This document shows positions 47,001-56,406 of a DNA stretch of 64,000 nt, one piece after another (position 1 is the first letter of the stretch; each line of letters starts with the position of its first letter). This DNA comes from Thysanoteuthis rhombus (Eukaryota; Mollusca; Cephalopoda; Oegopsida; Thysanoteuthidae). The translations under genes and the position numbers were made by a program. The notes under the pieces were generated by a model. It was given only the letters and a program-made list of their open reading frames with translations. It was not told where the DNA came from and did not search any database. The stretch covers positions 5,911,332 through 5,975,331 of the forward strand of contig OY735237.1 in NCBI GenBank assembly GCA_963457665.1. The letters are read 5' to 3'.

Positions 47001-48970
47001 TTGGGCCGGTTGGATATTTTCAACTTTTCCCATCAGTTTTGATCGAGAAGATTGATGATCAAATGAACTTGTATGCAGAAAAGAAGTGGGCTGTCAACTT
47101 GATACCCATGTGTGTTTATGAAATTCGTGTGTACTTGTGAATTTCTTCATAAATAAGCTGCATAAAGGTAATTAAAAACACATCTTCTGTTTCTGCTATT
47201 TTCATGACCATGTCTGTAACTAATTGCATTTAATGTATTACTAACAAACACACCACACATTTTTTGTTTTCATTTAGTGTATCTGATTTTAAAAAAAATT
47301 CTAATTATTACATGATTAATCAACAACCATGTGTGTGCAACTAGCACTAATGACCTCTTCACATTAAAAAAAAGTCTTTCCTGCAATATTACCTATTTTC
47401 AAAACGATCTGTCCACTAGTAAAGACACTATAAACATTTGAATCAACAAACCCATTTTCTGCAAAATCAGTAGAGGACTGGGCTTTGGACACAGGATGTT
47501 GAGAGTTGAGCTCTTGTGAAGGGCCTGAAGAAACAATCCATTTTACCTATTTTTCTTTCTATTTCACCTCATGTTAAATAGGATTTCGATCCAAATTTGC
47601 CATCCAAATTCAATGACTTAACCCAGGCAATGCTGCGCAACTTTACTACTCCTATATAAAATAATTTTGAAATTAAAAGAATTAAAATCACCTACTCCAA
47701 AACTTTTATCTTTTCAGGGTTATGATGAATGTTATCGGTGTCATCGGCCAGGCCACTGGGCTAGAGATTGTCCCGATGACCGCTATTATGGTTACAGAAG
47801 GCCTGGTCGTAGCAATTATTACAGATCACCTTCTCCCAGAAGACGTCGACGGTAAGTACCGAACTCTTTCATTGCCCTTTGAAAGCTAGTTAGTGGGTTT
47901 GCAGGCAAGAGTACAGTTGTTGGTTTGTGGTAGATTCATCTACATCTGTGTTCCTTGACCTTTTTAGGTGATTGCCAAACTGAAACAATTAGATATTTAC
48001 TATTGCCTACAGAACTAATTCTACACTTCAATCCCAGTGAGACCCATTTTGATATCCGATAAGTTTTGAGAGTAAGAGAATTTTCCTGAGAATTTAATAA
48101 AAACCGGAAAATGATATATCTTAAAAAGTACATTCACTTAATCTTTTTCAGTGTAGCATTCAAATTGTCACAGATGGAACTGTTTTTTTGATACTTTCAA
48201 TCCAAGTTGTTAGTTACTTTCTGTATTGTGGTACCTACTTTTAGAAAAAATATGAAATCTCTCATGAATGATATTAATTGTCAGAAATAAATCCTTGAGT
48301 CAACGTAAATTATTTTGTAACTACTGATGAAGGTTGCTCGAAAAGCAGATCTTATCTATTCATCTGTTGCGACATGGAGAAAATTTTCACCAAAAACACT
48401 GAAAATGTTCATTATTGGTTTGTGTGGGAGGGAGGCAAAATCAGTTTGTTTTTAGGAAAATAACTTTTTTCAATCTTGTTTGATTTAAAAAGAGAAAAAA
48501 AGATACATGAAAACCTTTGATTTTATTTGTTGCTCATATTTTTTAAATTTCATTTCACCAGATCACGTTCTCGATCTCGTTCAAGAGATAGGCGTCGTAG
48601 ACGATCACGATCCCGATCTCGTAGTCGTGACAGGAGGAGTAGCAGTAGAGAACGAAGGCGCCGGAGCCCCAGCAGTGAGAGACGACGAGGTCGTGACAAA
48701 CACAGTCCTGAGAATTATAAACGAGATAAAAGTGCATCGAGGTCCAAAAGCCGGTCGCGGTCAAAGTCTAAATCTGCCAGCCGGTCACGGAGTCGCTCTC
48801 CCAGTCAGTCAAGAAGCAGATCTCGTAGCGCCTCCAAAGTAAAGACAAATGGTGAACAGGATGAAGTTGGAGATAAGCCAGGTCGATCTCGATCTCCCAG
48901 TCGGTCACGCAGTAGGTCCAGAGACAAGTTTTCAAGACAGTCCAGAAGTAGAAGTGCTTCCCAAAGCTGA
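21928..48970 (+). CDS. SR-family splicing factor: RRM + CCHC zinc knuckle + RS domain (six core exons, complete)
   Basis: Core exons 21928-22048, 32351-32391, 43184-43279, 45873-45914, 47718-47851 and 48562-48970 join without a frame break (843 nt, 280 residues plus TGA). All introns are GT-AG. The protein starts MSRRAEGQLFIGRL: RNP2 is LFIGRL (residues 9-14) and RNP1 is AYAFVDYE (41-48), so the RRM spans about 8-80. A zinc knuckle with C105, C108, H113 and C118 follows, then an Arg/Ser-dipeptide domain from about 140 to the end. Such proteins bind pre-mRNA exonic enhancers in the nucleus, and the phosphorylated RS domain recruits the spliceosome (family knowledge). An RRM followed by one knuckle resembles vertebrate SRSF7, but the RRM (GRL..TR.RDLE, YAFV.Y.D.RDAEDA) is closer to plant RS2Z proteins and SRSF4-6. 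No orthologue symbol is assigned. Intron 1 carries optional microexon candidates listed separately. Confidence 0.93.
27542..27553 (+). CDS. Candidate 12-nt microexon of the SR gene
   Basis: A strong pyrimidine tract ending TTCTTTTGTAG is followed by GTGCTGAAATGG and then the donor GTGAGTT. Length is 12 nt and flanking phases match (phase 1 in, phase 1 out), so inclusion turns ..KY-AYAF.. into ..KYGAEMAYAF.. without a stop. It would add four residues in the loop between RRM beta2 and beta3. Both splice sites are close to consensus, making this the best of the microexon candidates. The inclusion rate is unknown. Confidence 0.55.
27964..27987 (+). CDS. Candidate 24-nt microexon of the SR gene
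   Basis: Acceptor CTTGTTTTAG, 24 nt, then GTAGGATC. In phase 1 it adds EPHRPENL before AYAFVDYE with no stop. It lies 410 bp downstream of the 12-nt candidate. The donor is weaker (GTAGGA). It could be alternative or mutually exclusive with its neighbours, or a chance splice-like match. Confidence 0.4.
   Translation, partial: SPTGLKT
28270..28510 (+). mobile_element. tRNA-related repeat, family C copy 1
   Basis: Shares with 60415-60665 the phrases CTGAACTC(T/C), GTxxATGAATAG.., TTGGACTCT..TAG, GGCAACC and GTCGAAGA, in order. Confidence 0.5.
28840..28863 (+). CDS. Second candidate 24-nt microexon of the SR gene
   Basis: A good pyrimidine tract (CTTTTTTCTTTTTAAGCAG) is followed by 24 nt and the donor GTACGTTT. 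In phase 1 it encodes DSHERAIL and then changes the next residue to Ser before YAFVDYE. Its length and phase are identical to those of the candidate at 27964-27987, and His and Leu fall at corresponding positions of the two peptides, which could hint at exon duplication. Transcript support is required. Confidence 0.35.
29301..29470 (+). mobile_element. tRNA-derived SINE
   Basis: The A box TAGCTCAGTTGGCAAGAG (29310-29327) and B box GAGTTTGAGTCC (29369-29380) are spaced about as in a tRNA. The SINE body then follows: TATTTCCAATCC..ACTTTTTACTCACTGC and a tail TTGCAATAAAAGCAACAG. The acceptor stem does not pair, so it is not a functional tRNA gene. Confidence 0.75.
32351..32391 (+). CDS. SR gene core exon 2: RNP1 strand of the RRM
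   Basis: Acceptor TGTTTTGCAG and donor GTATGTTT bound a 41-nt exon. It begins in phase 1 and, joined to exon 1, encodes AYAFVDYEDRRDAE, the RNP1 motif with aromatic residues Y42 and F44 in the RNA-binding positions. Direct joining of exons 1 and 2 gives a beta2-beta3 spacing equal to that of SRSF4-type RRMs, so the form without a microexon should already be a canonical RRM. Confidence 0.93.
33223..33465. mobile_element. MITE with terminal inverted repeats
   Basis: The left end TACCGTATATATTTGTGTATAGG and the right end (reverse complement TACCGTAAATACTAGTGTATAGG) are inverted repeats with few mismatches. No coding capacity. The terminal type recurs singly at 22567-22584 and 22943-22961. Confidence 0.7.
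34623..35080. mobile_element. Short non-autonomous hAT-type element
   Basis: The ends CCGTTGTTCCCAAA and (reverse complement) CTGTGGTTCCCAAA are short inverted repeats of hAT type. They are flanked by GTCTAGAT (34615-34622) and GTCTAGAC (35081-35088), an 8-bp target duplication with 7 of 8 identical, as hAT elements make. Confidence 0.7.
38298..38545 (-). pseudogene. Gly/His/Asn-rich retro-pseudogene fragment (hnRNP- or TDP-43-like tail)
   Basis: A GC-rich island inside an AT-rich intron. One minus-strand frame runs about 82 codons with a single internal TAA and ends at TAG. It includes LGSHGQGGGIGSSTTSW, DGNVHNGHGHMV, then SGFGTGKGDHGNMANTKG, ETGLAIGS and ..YSAAFG. The spacing (GxAIG.. SxSN ..FG) recalls the glycine-rich C-terminus of TDP-43, but I cannot align it by search. 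No intron is needed, consistent with a processed copy, although no poly(A) follows. It could also be an unrelated Gly-rich protein fragment. Confidence 0.4.
38889..39325 (-). pseudogene. Candidate processed pseudogene or minus-strand terminal exon with poly(A) tail
   Basis: A minus-strand frame (39304-39101) encodes MALVDECKNHSMKIEKQFCC and later HYYPPIYSDQYPHLPSNHH, ..RFKFPQGYQ, with amino-acid usage unlike the random AT-rich frames nearby. After its stop, another frame continues MTTPEEGQRVQQPECGNYNL and DEDPSLDKSVDNEFFFG, suggesting one frameshift. Downstream on the same strand come AATAAA-type signals (about 38955) and a 17-nt A-run (38907-38891). CCTTTTCAG sits just before the start, so a real spliced terminal exon is the alternative. 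I do not recognise the protein. Confidence 0.4.
39930..40212. mobile_element. Foldback/MITE element, copy 1
   Basis: The left arm GGTTGCCAGATTTGG, CAGAAGGGGA.., AGAGACTTACCCAAC, AGGCATTGGAATAG is matched in inverted order on the right by CTATTCTAATGCCT, GTTGGGTAAGTCTCT, CCCCTTCTGGCC and CCAAATCTGGCAAC. Arms are about 80 bp around an unrelated centre of about 120 bp. Confidence 0.85.
40748..40802. repeat. (TA)n microsatellite
   Basis: Uninterrupted TA run. A longer one at 41349-41416 lies in the same intron. Confidence 0.95.
42631..42803. mobile_element. Foldback/MITE element, copy 2
   Basis: Starts AGGGTTGGCCAG and ends CTGGCAACCCT. It shares with copy 1 the terminal sequence, the (A/G)GGGGAGATAA block and TATTCAATGCCAGTGTTAAGCAAGTC in the right arm. 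Shorter and more decayed than copy 1. Confidence 0.65.
43184..43279 (+). CDS. SR gene core exon 3: second half of the RRM
   Basis: The acceptor is TTTACGCTTTCAG and the donor GTAAGTAT. The exon is 96 nt, phase 0 on both sides. It encodes helix 2 and beta4: DAIKYENGREV..SIIVEWAKG, ending with a Pro/Arg-rich linker. The order matches helix 2 and beta4 of SR-protein RRMs. Confidence 0.93.
43280..45872 (+). other. Intron 3 of the SR gene
   Basis: Contains the tandem duplication with two (TA)n arrays (43780-44105) and a stretch starting CAGGGTGGGTGAGAATTACT at 44486 that looks like a transposon terminus. Otherwise non-coding, with a G-run at 45505-45512. Confidence 0.55.
43780..44105. repeat. Recent tandem duplication containing (TA)n arrays
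   Basis: The unit GGCCAGGTTAACATAGCTTC..GTGTGTGTGATAT, (TA)n, GTATTTGTGTGTGCTCCGCAC.. to GTGTATGACTCT occurs at 43780-43964 and 43965-44105. The unique parts look identical. Only the TA array differs in length (about 72 against 35 bp). Confidence 0.9.
45873..45914 (+). CDS. SR gene core exon 4: 14-residue linker
   Basis: This 42-nt exon lies between ATTCTATTCACAG and GTATGCTC, phase 0 on both sides. It encodes RPRHFGTGDAAKEK, a basic linker between the RRM and the zinc knuckle. Because it is 3n and symmetric it could be skipped without a frameshift. Confidence 0.85.
45915..47717 (+). other. Intron 4 of the SR gene
   Basis: Begins with a CT microsatellite (about 45934-45965). I see no other repeat with a clear boundary and no coding frame with coding character. 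Confidence 0.5.
47718..47851 (+). CDS. SR gene core exon 5: CCHC zinc knuckle and start of RS region
   Basis: Acceptor TTATCTTTTCAG and donor GTAAGTAC bound 134 nt. It encodes GYDECYRCHRPGHWARDCP, a complete CX2CX4HX4C knuckle with the aromatic and Gly-His spacing typical of nucleic-acid-binding zinc knuckles. A Tyr/Arg-rich stretch and SPSPRRRRR follow, opening the RS domain. Confidence 0.93.
47852..48561 (+). other. Intron 5 of the SR gene
   Basis: 710 bp of AT-rich intron. Nothing recognisable beyond the splice sites. Confidence 0.6.
48562..48970 (+). CDS. SR gene last coding exon: RS domain and stop codon
   Basis: The acceptor CATTTCACCAG joins in phase 2 to exon 5. The frame encodes dense RS/SR and RD dipeptides, an SPS/SSERRR segment, a K/S-rich middle (SKSRSRSKSKSASRS), a short acidic interruption (NGEQDEVGDKPG) and a second RS block ending SRSRSASQS before TGA at 48968-48970. 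Other long frames here, on both strands, are shadows of the repetitive codons. Confidence 0.93.
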
Positions 48971-49970
48971 AACACATGAAAAGTTCTTGGTGCCGCAGCC
49001 ATCTTCCTTTCATTTCTTGTTTTGAGCTGCTTCATTTAATCTTTTTTATTTTTTTTAATTATTTTATTCATCTGAAGGTTTTTTTTTCTCCCTTTCTCAC
49101 TTTTTTCTCTGATATATTACAAATTTTTCTCGGCTTTATATCCATTCTTTGCTTTTTGTGGATTTAAGAAAAACCTTCCTTTTTTTTTCTTTTTTTTTTC
49201 TTTCTCTTTAAAATCAGGCATTTTTCAATAATTTCTTCATTCCTTAAATTCATCACTTTTATTATGATTTTATTTTTAATATCTTCAAGAATAAAAAAAA
49301 AAATCTTTGGCTGATATATTTACATGGTTACATCATCTTTTTAAAGTGTTTGATAGCATTAATCCTATCCCCCACACCCTCAAGAATTGTCATAAAAGTT
49401 GGCTCACAAGAACTTGTTGAAAAGTTTGCGGGAAAGCATTTTGAAGCGCTTATCTCCCCATCAACATTTGATTTAATCATTTTATTTCTTGAAAGATCTG
49501 ACAGATTTCATTCTTCTCTGAAAATTTATCTTTGAAGTCTGGAAAAGACCCTTGAAATGCTGTCGAAAATTTCAAAAGGTGTATCAATAATGTAAGCCAA
49601 AAGATTGCCCCGAGAGATTTTTTTTTTTTCATTTAAAAAGAAAAAAAAAAAAAAAAATTGTATGTATGTATGTGTGTCTGTGTGTGTGTATCTCCTCCCC
49701 TCCCCTCTGTTGTTTGAAATCATTTCCCATCTGTCGACTGCCATGCTCCCCTCATATTCAAAGGTTTCTTTTAACTGCCTGCTAAGCTGTGGGCATTGGT
49801 TGTATGAAATCCTTTCATATCTCTGCAAATACTGGTTCGGTTGTGGATGTATTGAATTTTTCCTCATATATTGGCATTTCGGTTTCTTTACATTAGTTTA
49901 TGAAGAAGAAAAAATTATGGCTTTGAATATCTTCATCTGAAGAAAAAATATGCAGCCTCTTTCCCTTCTC

Positions 49971-50014
<44 letters not shown>

Positions 50015-51620
50015 CTTCAATTCCTAATGCATTATTCCCAGCAGTTTTTCTTCTTAATCTTCCCCCTCAAGAATTTCTTTGCACTGGCCTACAAATCAAG
50101 ACATTATGGTTAATCTTGTGTTTTATTTGTAATTGCTGTGTAGTTCTGCTTGTGAAAAAAATGACAGTTGTGATTTAGTGGAGTTGAGAATGAGTGGACA
50201 AAAAGATTAGTAAGCCAGTGTGGGGAAAGTTCCTGTGTCTTGAGTCGTCCTCTCCTCATAACACAGGAAACTTCTTGGGTCCTCCTTACCTCATAATATA
50301 GTGTCTTTGTTGTTGGCTAATAGAGATTTTTTTTATTCCCGATTTCTTATCAACCCTAAGGAGATTCTTCAACCTTGGTCAGCTATGAATATGCCTTCAG
50401 TTGTAGTTGGCCATTTCTAAAGGTGAAGCTATTTTTGCTATTGACTATTCTTTACTACCCCCGCCATACCAACTTGATATTTGGTCTTCTTTCAAATAAA
50501 AAGGCTTGAATGGTCACCCTTACATTGATGAGGGTATAGTCTCTTCCCTTCCAACTACCATATTCAAGGGAAGGAGGGAGATAAATCTTTTAAAGTGGAT
50601 GCCTCTTCCACTTCGTTGTTTTTACAAGTGGTATTGAACTATGAACAAGTGTATATAGGTATTCTGATTTTAACATTTCTTGAAGATTGAAGAGAAGATC
50701 TTTATACACTGTGTTGGTTTTTGCATAACTTTCTTAGCTTTCCTTATGGTACCACTTCTTTCCTTCCGGTGTTTGACTCCCTTAGCTAACTCTCTAGGGG
50801 TGGGTGGGTGGCTCGTCTGTTACCTGCTTCTTCTCTTTTCAGAAAGATAATAATCCCACCCTTCCCTAGAGATATGAGATGTAGCCAGGATTTTAAACTT
50901 ACCCACTAAAAAAAATGCGCATTATATCAAAGTAGAAAATCCTTTTACTATTAAATAAGTATTTTATTAAAAGCCAACTTGACTGACCAAGCACTTTTGT
51001 AAAATATTTTCTCTTGATATTGAAATCTCTTGAGTGTCCAACATCTCTATGACTGTTATCTAGTAATTTTGTTTTTTCTCTTCTTTTTCTCATCTTTGGT
51101 TTTGAAAGATTTTTAAGGCTATTTATTATTGGCATTGTAATTTTTTTAACTTCATTGCAAAAAAAAAAAACAAACAATGTTTGAATGTGCCATATTGTGA
51201 AAAGATCTTTGGATGGTATCTTTAGGCTGTTGGTTAAACAGCAACAAACATTTTATGACTGACAAGAAAAGAAATGCATTTTTTTCAGCGATGGACTCAG
51301 CTGAGACTACATACTCCAATTTTCTTTTTTCTTTTCCGATTAATCTACTGGCCAATATTTTTGCTGTTCACCAACCCCTACTTTTTTTAAAAAATAAAAT
51401 GTTTTTTGAAATGATTCAAAGAAAGAAGACCCACTTCTTGGAATGATAGAGAATTGTCCACTCTGTCTTAATTCCTGTCTCTCCCTGCCCCTCCCAAACC
51501 CCAAATCATTCTTAACTTATTGAGCAGCTGAAATCCAAGACAGTTGTCATGGAAACCAAAGTTTAAAACAATTGCAGTGTAGCATGTAATGTCCTGCCAT
51601 ATTGAAATAAAGAAATGATA
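48971..51620 (+). other. Probable 3' UTR of the SR gene and downstream DNA
   Basis: The DNA after the stop is T-rich with long T-runs. AATAAA signals occur at 49290-49295, 50495-50500 and 51606-51611, so transcripts could end near 49.3 kb, 50.5 kb or 51.6 kb. A (TA)n array is at 49972-50010 and a short poly(A) run at 49639-49657. No further gene is visible. Confidence 0.5.
49972..50010. repeat. (TA)n microsatellite
   Basis: Uninterrupted TA run in the probable 3' UTR or just downstream of the SR gene. Confidence 0.95.
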
Positions 51621-52289
51621 TTGAAAATTTTTCTTTTTCTTCCATTTTTATAGCTTTGTTTTGTTGAGAAACAGGAAAGAAATTTCTAACCCATTAAAAA
51701 CAAGTGTCTTCATTTTTAGCATGGTACCAGTATAAAATAACAATTTACACATGGATCAGCACTACTGCCTAGAACAGAGTGTATTATCAGTGTACTCATT
51801 TGAAAATGTTGTGTACAAAAAATATCTATTGTATACTGGTTGTTCTAAAAAAGTATGGACAATGAAAATTTTGAATAACTTTTTTTGTATTGAATTTCAG
51901 ATTTTCAACTACCATTCAACCTTTCCTTGAAATTTGAGTTCTTGAGCTGCAGTTATGACCACATGAATGATTTGAAAAGGCTTGGTTCCTGCTGGAAATG
52001 TGTCAATTGATTTGATATATATATATGCAAATCGAATCGGCTAGCACAGGTTGGTGGCTGTTCAGTTGATGTCCGTGTTTCCTTCCGAACGGGAACCAGG
52101 CTTTTTCAAATTTTGTGGAAAGGTATTAACACACCTAGTTTCTACCGTCAAAATTTCTATTCAAAATCTCAAAGCAATGAAAAATGATTCTGAATTTTTC
52201 TTGTGTATTTTTCTAGAACATCCAGTTTTATGTAAGTTTATTTGACATTGAATTTGCCTTCAATTTTTGGTACTATTTGCCTTCACTGT

Positions 52290-52470
52290 TGTTGCTTTTT
52301 ATTGCAACTAAACTCTGGCTGGGTACTCAGCAATGAGTAAATAAAGTAACAGTGCAGATTGGAACAAAGAATGAGTTTCAGTTGAGAATCTAACTCACAA
52401 CTCTTTATACTGGAGACTGGCTTGCTTAATGCACAAATGTTCTTACCACTGAACTACTGGAATTTACTGG
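52290..52470 (-). mobile_element. tRNA-derived SINE (reverse copy)
   Basis: Reverse reading shows AGTTCAGTGGTAAGAA, GAGTTAGATTCTCAACTG, a body with TTGTTCCAATCTGCACTG and TTTACTCATTGCTGAGTACC, and a tail GTTGCAATAAAAAGCAAC shared with 29301-29470. Confidence 0.7.
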
Positions 52471-53934
52471 CAAGAGTCAGTCCAACTAAAGCCGTCAAAG
52501 TCACTTCCTATCCATGATCTCTGCACTTGAGTGATTATTCAATTTTATTTTCACTCTGAGTAGAAGTATTATAAATCATGAATTTTTGTTACTATTCACT
52601 CAGTATCCAGCTTGAGTAGTGATGAAAAGTAACAACAAATAAGATGAAGGTAAATGGTAGCCAAAATTGATAATAATGATTACTGTATTTCATCAGTAAA
52701 GATTTTTGTTTTGTTGTGTACTTGTCATGTTTGTTGAAGTTCTTAACTGTAATTGTTTTTGGTGTATTTGGGTCATATTGTATTGGCTGTTATAATTTTA
52801 AAAAAATTCTTGTAGAGTTTTCTCGTTTCCTTTCTGCTATACACTTTGAAAAGAAGAAATTGCACAATATATAGGAAATCTGTCAGCTTGGATATTTCTC
52901 ATTTCTTTGATTCATTTTGAATGTTTTTCTTGGATCCCTTCATATTCTGTCTTCATATGGGAGATTTGCAAGTTTATTAACTATTTTTGATGCTTTTCTT
53001 AGTACATTCTCGATCTCAGTGATGTCTTTTCTAAAGATGTGGAATCTATACTTGTCCTGTGTATTTTAGATGTGGTCTGTTTAATATAGCATTTAGAGTT
53101 TCTGTATCACAACAAAAATGAAACGTTTTTTTGTTTTTTTTTCTGTTCGTATGATTTATTCTTGGAACATTCACTTTTACATTTTGATGGAATATTTATT
53201 GGAAATAAGAAAACTCATCAGATGTGGTCAAGTTTCCTGACTACTTTTGAAGTAGTTGTCTATTTTGATGATTCTGATTGTCAATATTTGAATTAATGTT
53301 AAAATTACTGCATTATCACTTTTACTGAGGTATCCATTGTTTTTTAATTTTTCTATTATCATAATTTCTAGTTATAATTAGATCTGATGTACCAGGGATA
53401 TTCTTTCCTCCTTACTGTTGTTGGTTCATTTATGTATTATTTGCAAATTTAATGGAGAGGGAATTGTTACTGCTGGACCCTTCGAATTAGATCCAGTCTA
53501 TATTTGGGATATTATCAAGCACTTACAACTTCCTACTGTGAATTTTCATCTTGGTTATCAGTGGCATAAAGGACTTTCCAATAAATTATGCCCTAAAACA
53601 AGTTTTAAAAAAAATTGTAATTTTACTCCAGCATGGTTTATCATATAATTCCTAACATTTTACTACTAAATAATCTCTTAACACACCTCTTATATGATGA
53701 CTTCTTTTCAAGTAATTGATGAACAATATTTTAGAAATAGATGGATACTAAATGGATCCTACATCATGTTCCACTTATGGCTTTCATATCAGTATTTTAA
53801 ACTTATTCAACTCGACAGGTTTTGTTTAATGTTGCACACCCATACAGATTTGCTTTGTAGCTCAGATATTAAGGTTGGTATACTTTAGTTGTATTTCATA
53901 AGTTGCCTACATTGTTCTCCTTCCTCAGTATTAC

Positions 53935-54300
53935 TTTATATTATATTTTCCTTCCACTACTACTTTACTAACACTACCTACATATACTTACTATTACTAC
54001 TACTACACTTACTATACTTACTACTACTTTACTCACTTACTATTACTATACTTACAACTTCTACTATACTTAGTACTACAACACTTACTACTACTATACT
54101 TAGTATTACTACTATAGTAAGTGTAGTAGTAGTAGTAATACTTACTACTACACTTACTACTACTACTACACTTACTACTACTACTACACCTACACCTACT
54201 ACTACACCTACACCTACTACTACTACTACACCTACTACTACACCTCTTACTACTACTACTACACCTCTTACTACTACTACTACACTTACTAAGATAGTAA
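53935..54300. repeat. ACT/TAC trinucleotide-rich tract with strand switch
   Basis: Runs of (CTA)n mixed with ACTTACTA and CACCTACAC units. Near 54113-54140 the strand flips to GTAGTAGTAG, so neighbouring segments are inverted repeats of each other. The Thr-rich and Val-rich frames are artefacts. Confidence 0.85.
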
Positions 54301-56256
54301 GTAAGGAAGTACTATTTAATGGGGCGGGAAACGTTATTAATGTTAATTGAATATTGTACATACATATGATACATGGAAAGGTGAGATACAAATATAGCAA
54401 GTATAATTATGGATATAGATAAATAGTAATTTTGAAAATAGAATCCTACCATTGGTATTTACACTCTAGGTACATGATTGTAAGATAAATGTCTTTTTTT
54501 TTTTTGTATGTAGGCTCTGAAGATTGAAACCCTCTTACCCATTGATAAGAGTTGGAGTTAGAGAAAAAAAATGAACAGAACAGTTTGGAACATTTTTTTA
54601 TTTTGGCATCGGCCATTTTGCCAGAAATTTAGAATAGTCAACAAAGTTAGCAGTGAATACAAGAGACAGAAATGAGTCCACCTACCTTGTATGTACACAC
54701 ACACATTGCTACATACAAGAGATACTTTTCAAAAAAAGAAAAAGGGAGGGGCACTTGGAAAATATTAGTAATTTTTTAATCATATCAGCAGTATAGCATT
54801 TAATATAATCGAAATAAAAGCATTGGGTAATCATTTTTTAAAAAATACCAAAGGTTCCACAAAGATTGAAAAATATGTATAAATGGTACGAAAGACAATG
54901 TTCACAAAAAAAAAAAAAAAAGTTGCATCAGGTATGAATTTAAAAAAACATTACCACCACAGAGAAAACATTGAATTACTTTTTTAAATTAGTCAGGCGG
55001 GTAACTATTGAAATCTTGTCATATATTCTAAAATATTTATCTCCCCACCCCCATTTCATTACAATGAAATATTTACAAATTGATATTATTTGAGTAAAAT
55101 TGACCTAAATCTCTTGGAGCTGAAATCAATTTGAGAATCATAAAAAAAAAAAAAAAATGGATACTTATTTTCAAAGGCTGATCCATATCAATACAGTGGA
55201 TTTGGGTTAGATGGTACAAGGAAAAATAACCGTGTATGACTTTTTCAAGAGCAGAATCAAATGTATGTAGTTCTGTTCTAATGCAAATCCTTTCTGCTCA
55301 AGTTGATAAAGTTTAGAAAATGGATATTTTTAATTATCCCCAAATCAACTGATTGTTAATCTTCAATGAAAAAAGAAACGGGGGTGGGGATAGAATACAA
55401 ATTTCCATGACATTTCGTATATCCACAAAACCTACAGAAACCAAGATGGGCAAAGGGAACAAGATTTTATTTAATAAAATAAAACTTTTTGAGTATATTC
55501 ATAATTTTTGTTGAAAGCACCATTATTAACAAAGGAAGGAAAAAAAAAGAAAGTAAACTGTTTTTTGAGAGAAACAATTCTGTTGTGTCAGTTTTCTCAC
55601 CTGTCATAAGTGATTAGAGTCAACTGCAACCTTCATCAGGAGGAAAGGGCCATGGATTTAAAAACAAAAACACTGTACGAATTAACTTCTGCTTGATAAA
55701 AACTGCAAGTTAAATTCTAGGTCATGATGGTTGACATGGTCAAAAAAAAAATAAAACTGCCTTCATAATTTGATAAAAAAAAGATTCCTTGTGTCATTGA
55801 TGTTCAGACATTACTCTAGAGAAATTGTGAAGGTTTTTAAAAAAAAACATGCATGAAAGATAAAATGACTGTAGATATAAGTTTTATGAAGAATTTTTGA
55901 ATTATTTGAAATGAATGTATAGAGAAATGTCCTTGCCGTTATCATTATAAAACATTAGGATAAGTCACCAGAATGAGGTAACTATTTAAAAACAAAGATC
56001 TGATCATAAAAAAGACGAATTATTTTGTTCAAGGGAGACAATTCATAATATGAGGGCTTTCAGCGTTCATTATCAGGGTAAAAAAATGAAACAATCATAA
56101 AATCGATCAATTTTCAAAGGTACTAATTTTTGTCTCTCTTCACTCCTGAATTGATAAACAAGACTGAAATAAGGTGCTTATAAACTATTAACGGGGCTTG
56201 TATGAATTATATTATCAGGATAGAATTTAGTCCAAAGATATTTTTTTCTTTTTATT

Positions 56257-56406
56257 TCAAGATGTCATTTTCCATTTCTGGAATGCTTTGGCACCATCTT
56301 GTTTCCATTCTTCACTGGTTATGCATGATTTTTCAAATTGTGGCATGGAACATAAGGCACATGCTCCAATATAAGCAGCATGATATCGCTGAGGAGAGGA
56401 ATGAAC
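56257..56406 (-). CDS. Actin-related gene last exon with stop codon
   Basis: Acceptor TTTAATCATTTCAG on the minus strand, then 49 codons and TGA (56259-56257). It encodes VHSSPQRYHAAYIGACALCS.. and ends FQKWKMTS, matching the actin C-terminus [20 protein letters not shown]..; the last exon of an ARP is expected here. The six bases directly after TGA are AATAAA (56256-56251). Confidence 0.88.
   Translation of the reverse strand, partial: VHSSPQRYHAAYIGACALCSMPQFEKSCITSEEWKQDGAKAFQKWKMTS

Larger units (their letters stand above)
51621..56250. other. Spacer between the two convergent genes
   Basis: AT-rich. A sequence starting near 51842 (TTCTAAAAAAGTATGGACA) resembles a Tc1/mariner end. It also has a SINE (52290-52470), the trinucleotide tract (53935-54300) and A-runs. 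Frames such as 53418-53648 have no recognised motif. The 3' UTR of the actin-related gene may extend a short way into 56250 and below. Confidence 0.5.

Noticed and set aside
48507-49035. Other frames over the RS-domain exon, both strands
   Set aside because: Shadows of the RS codons; only the frame continuing the zinc-knuckle exon is supported by splice phase.
49526-49940. Frames of 111-113 codons downstream of the SR stop
   Set aside because: They read through poly(A)/poly(T) and GT repeats, with no motif.
53889-54400. Thr-rich (+) and Val-rich (-) frames over 120 codons
   Set aside because: Produced by trinucleotide repeats.
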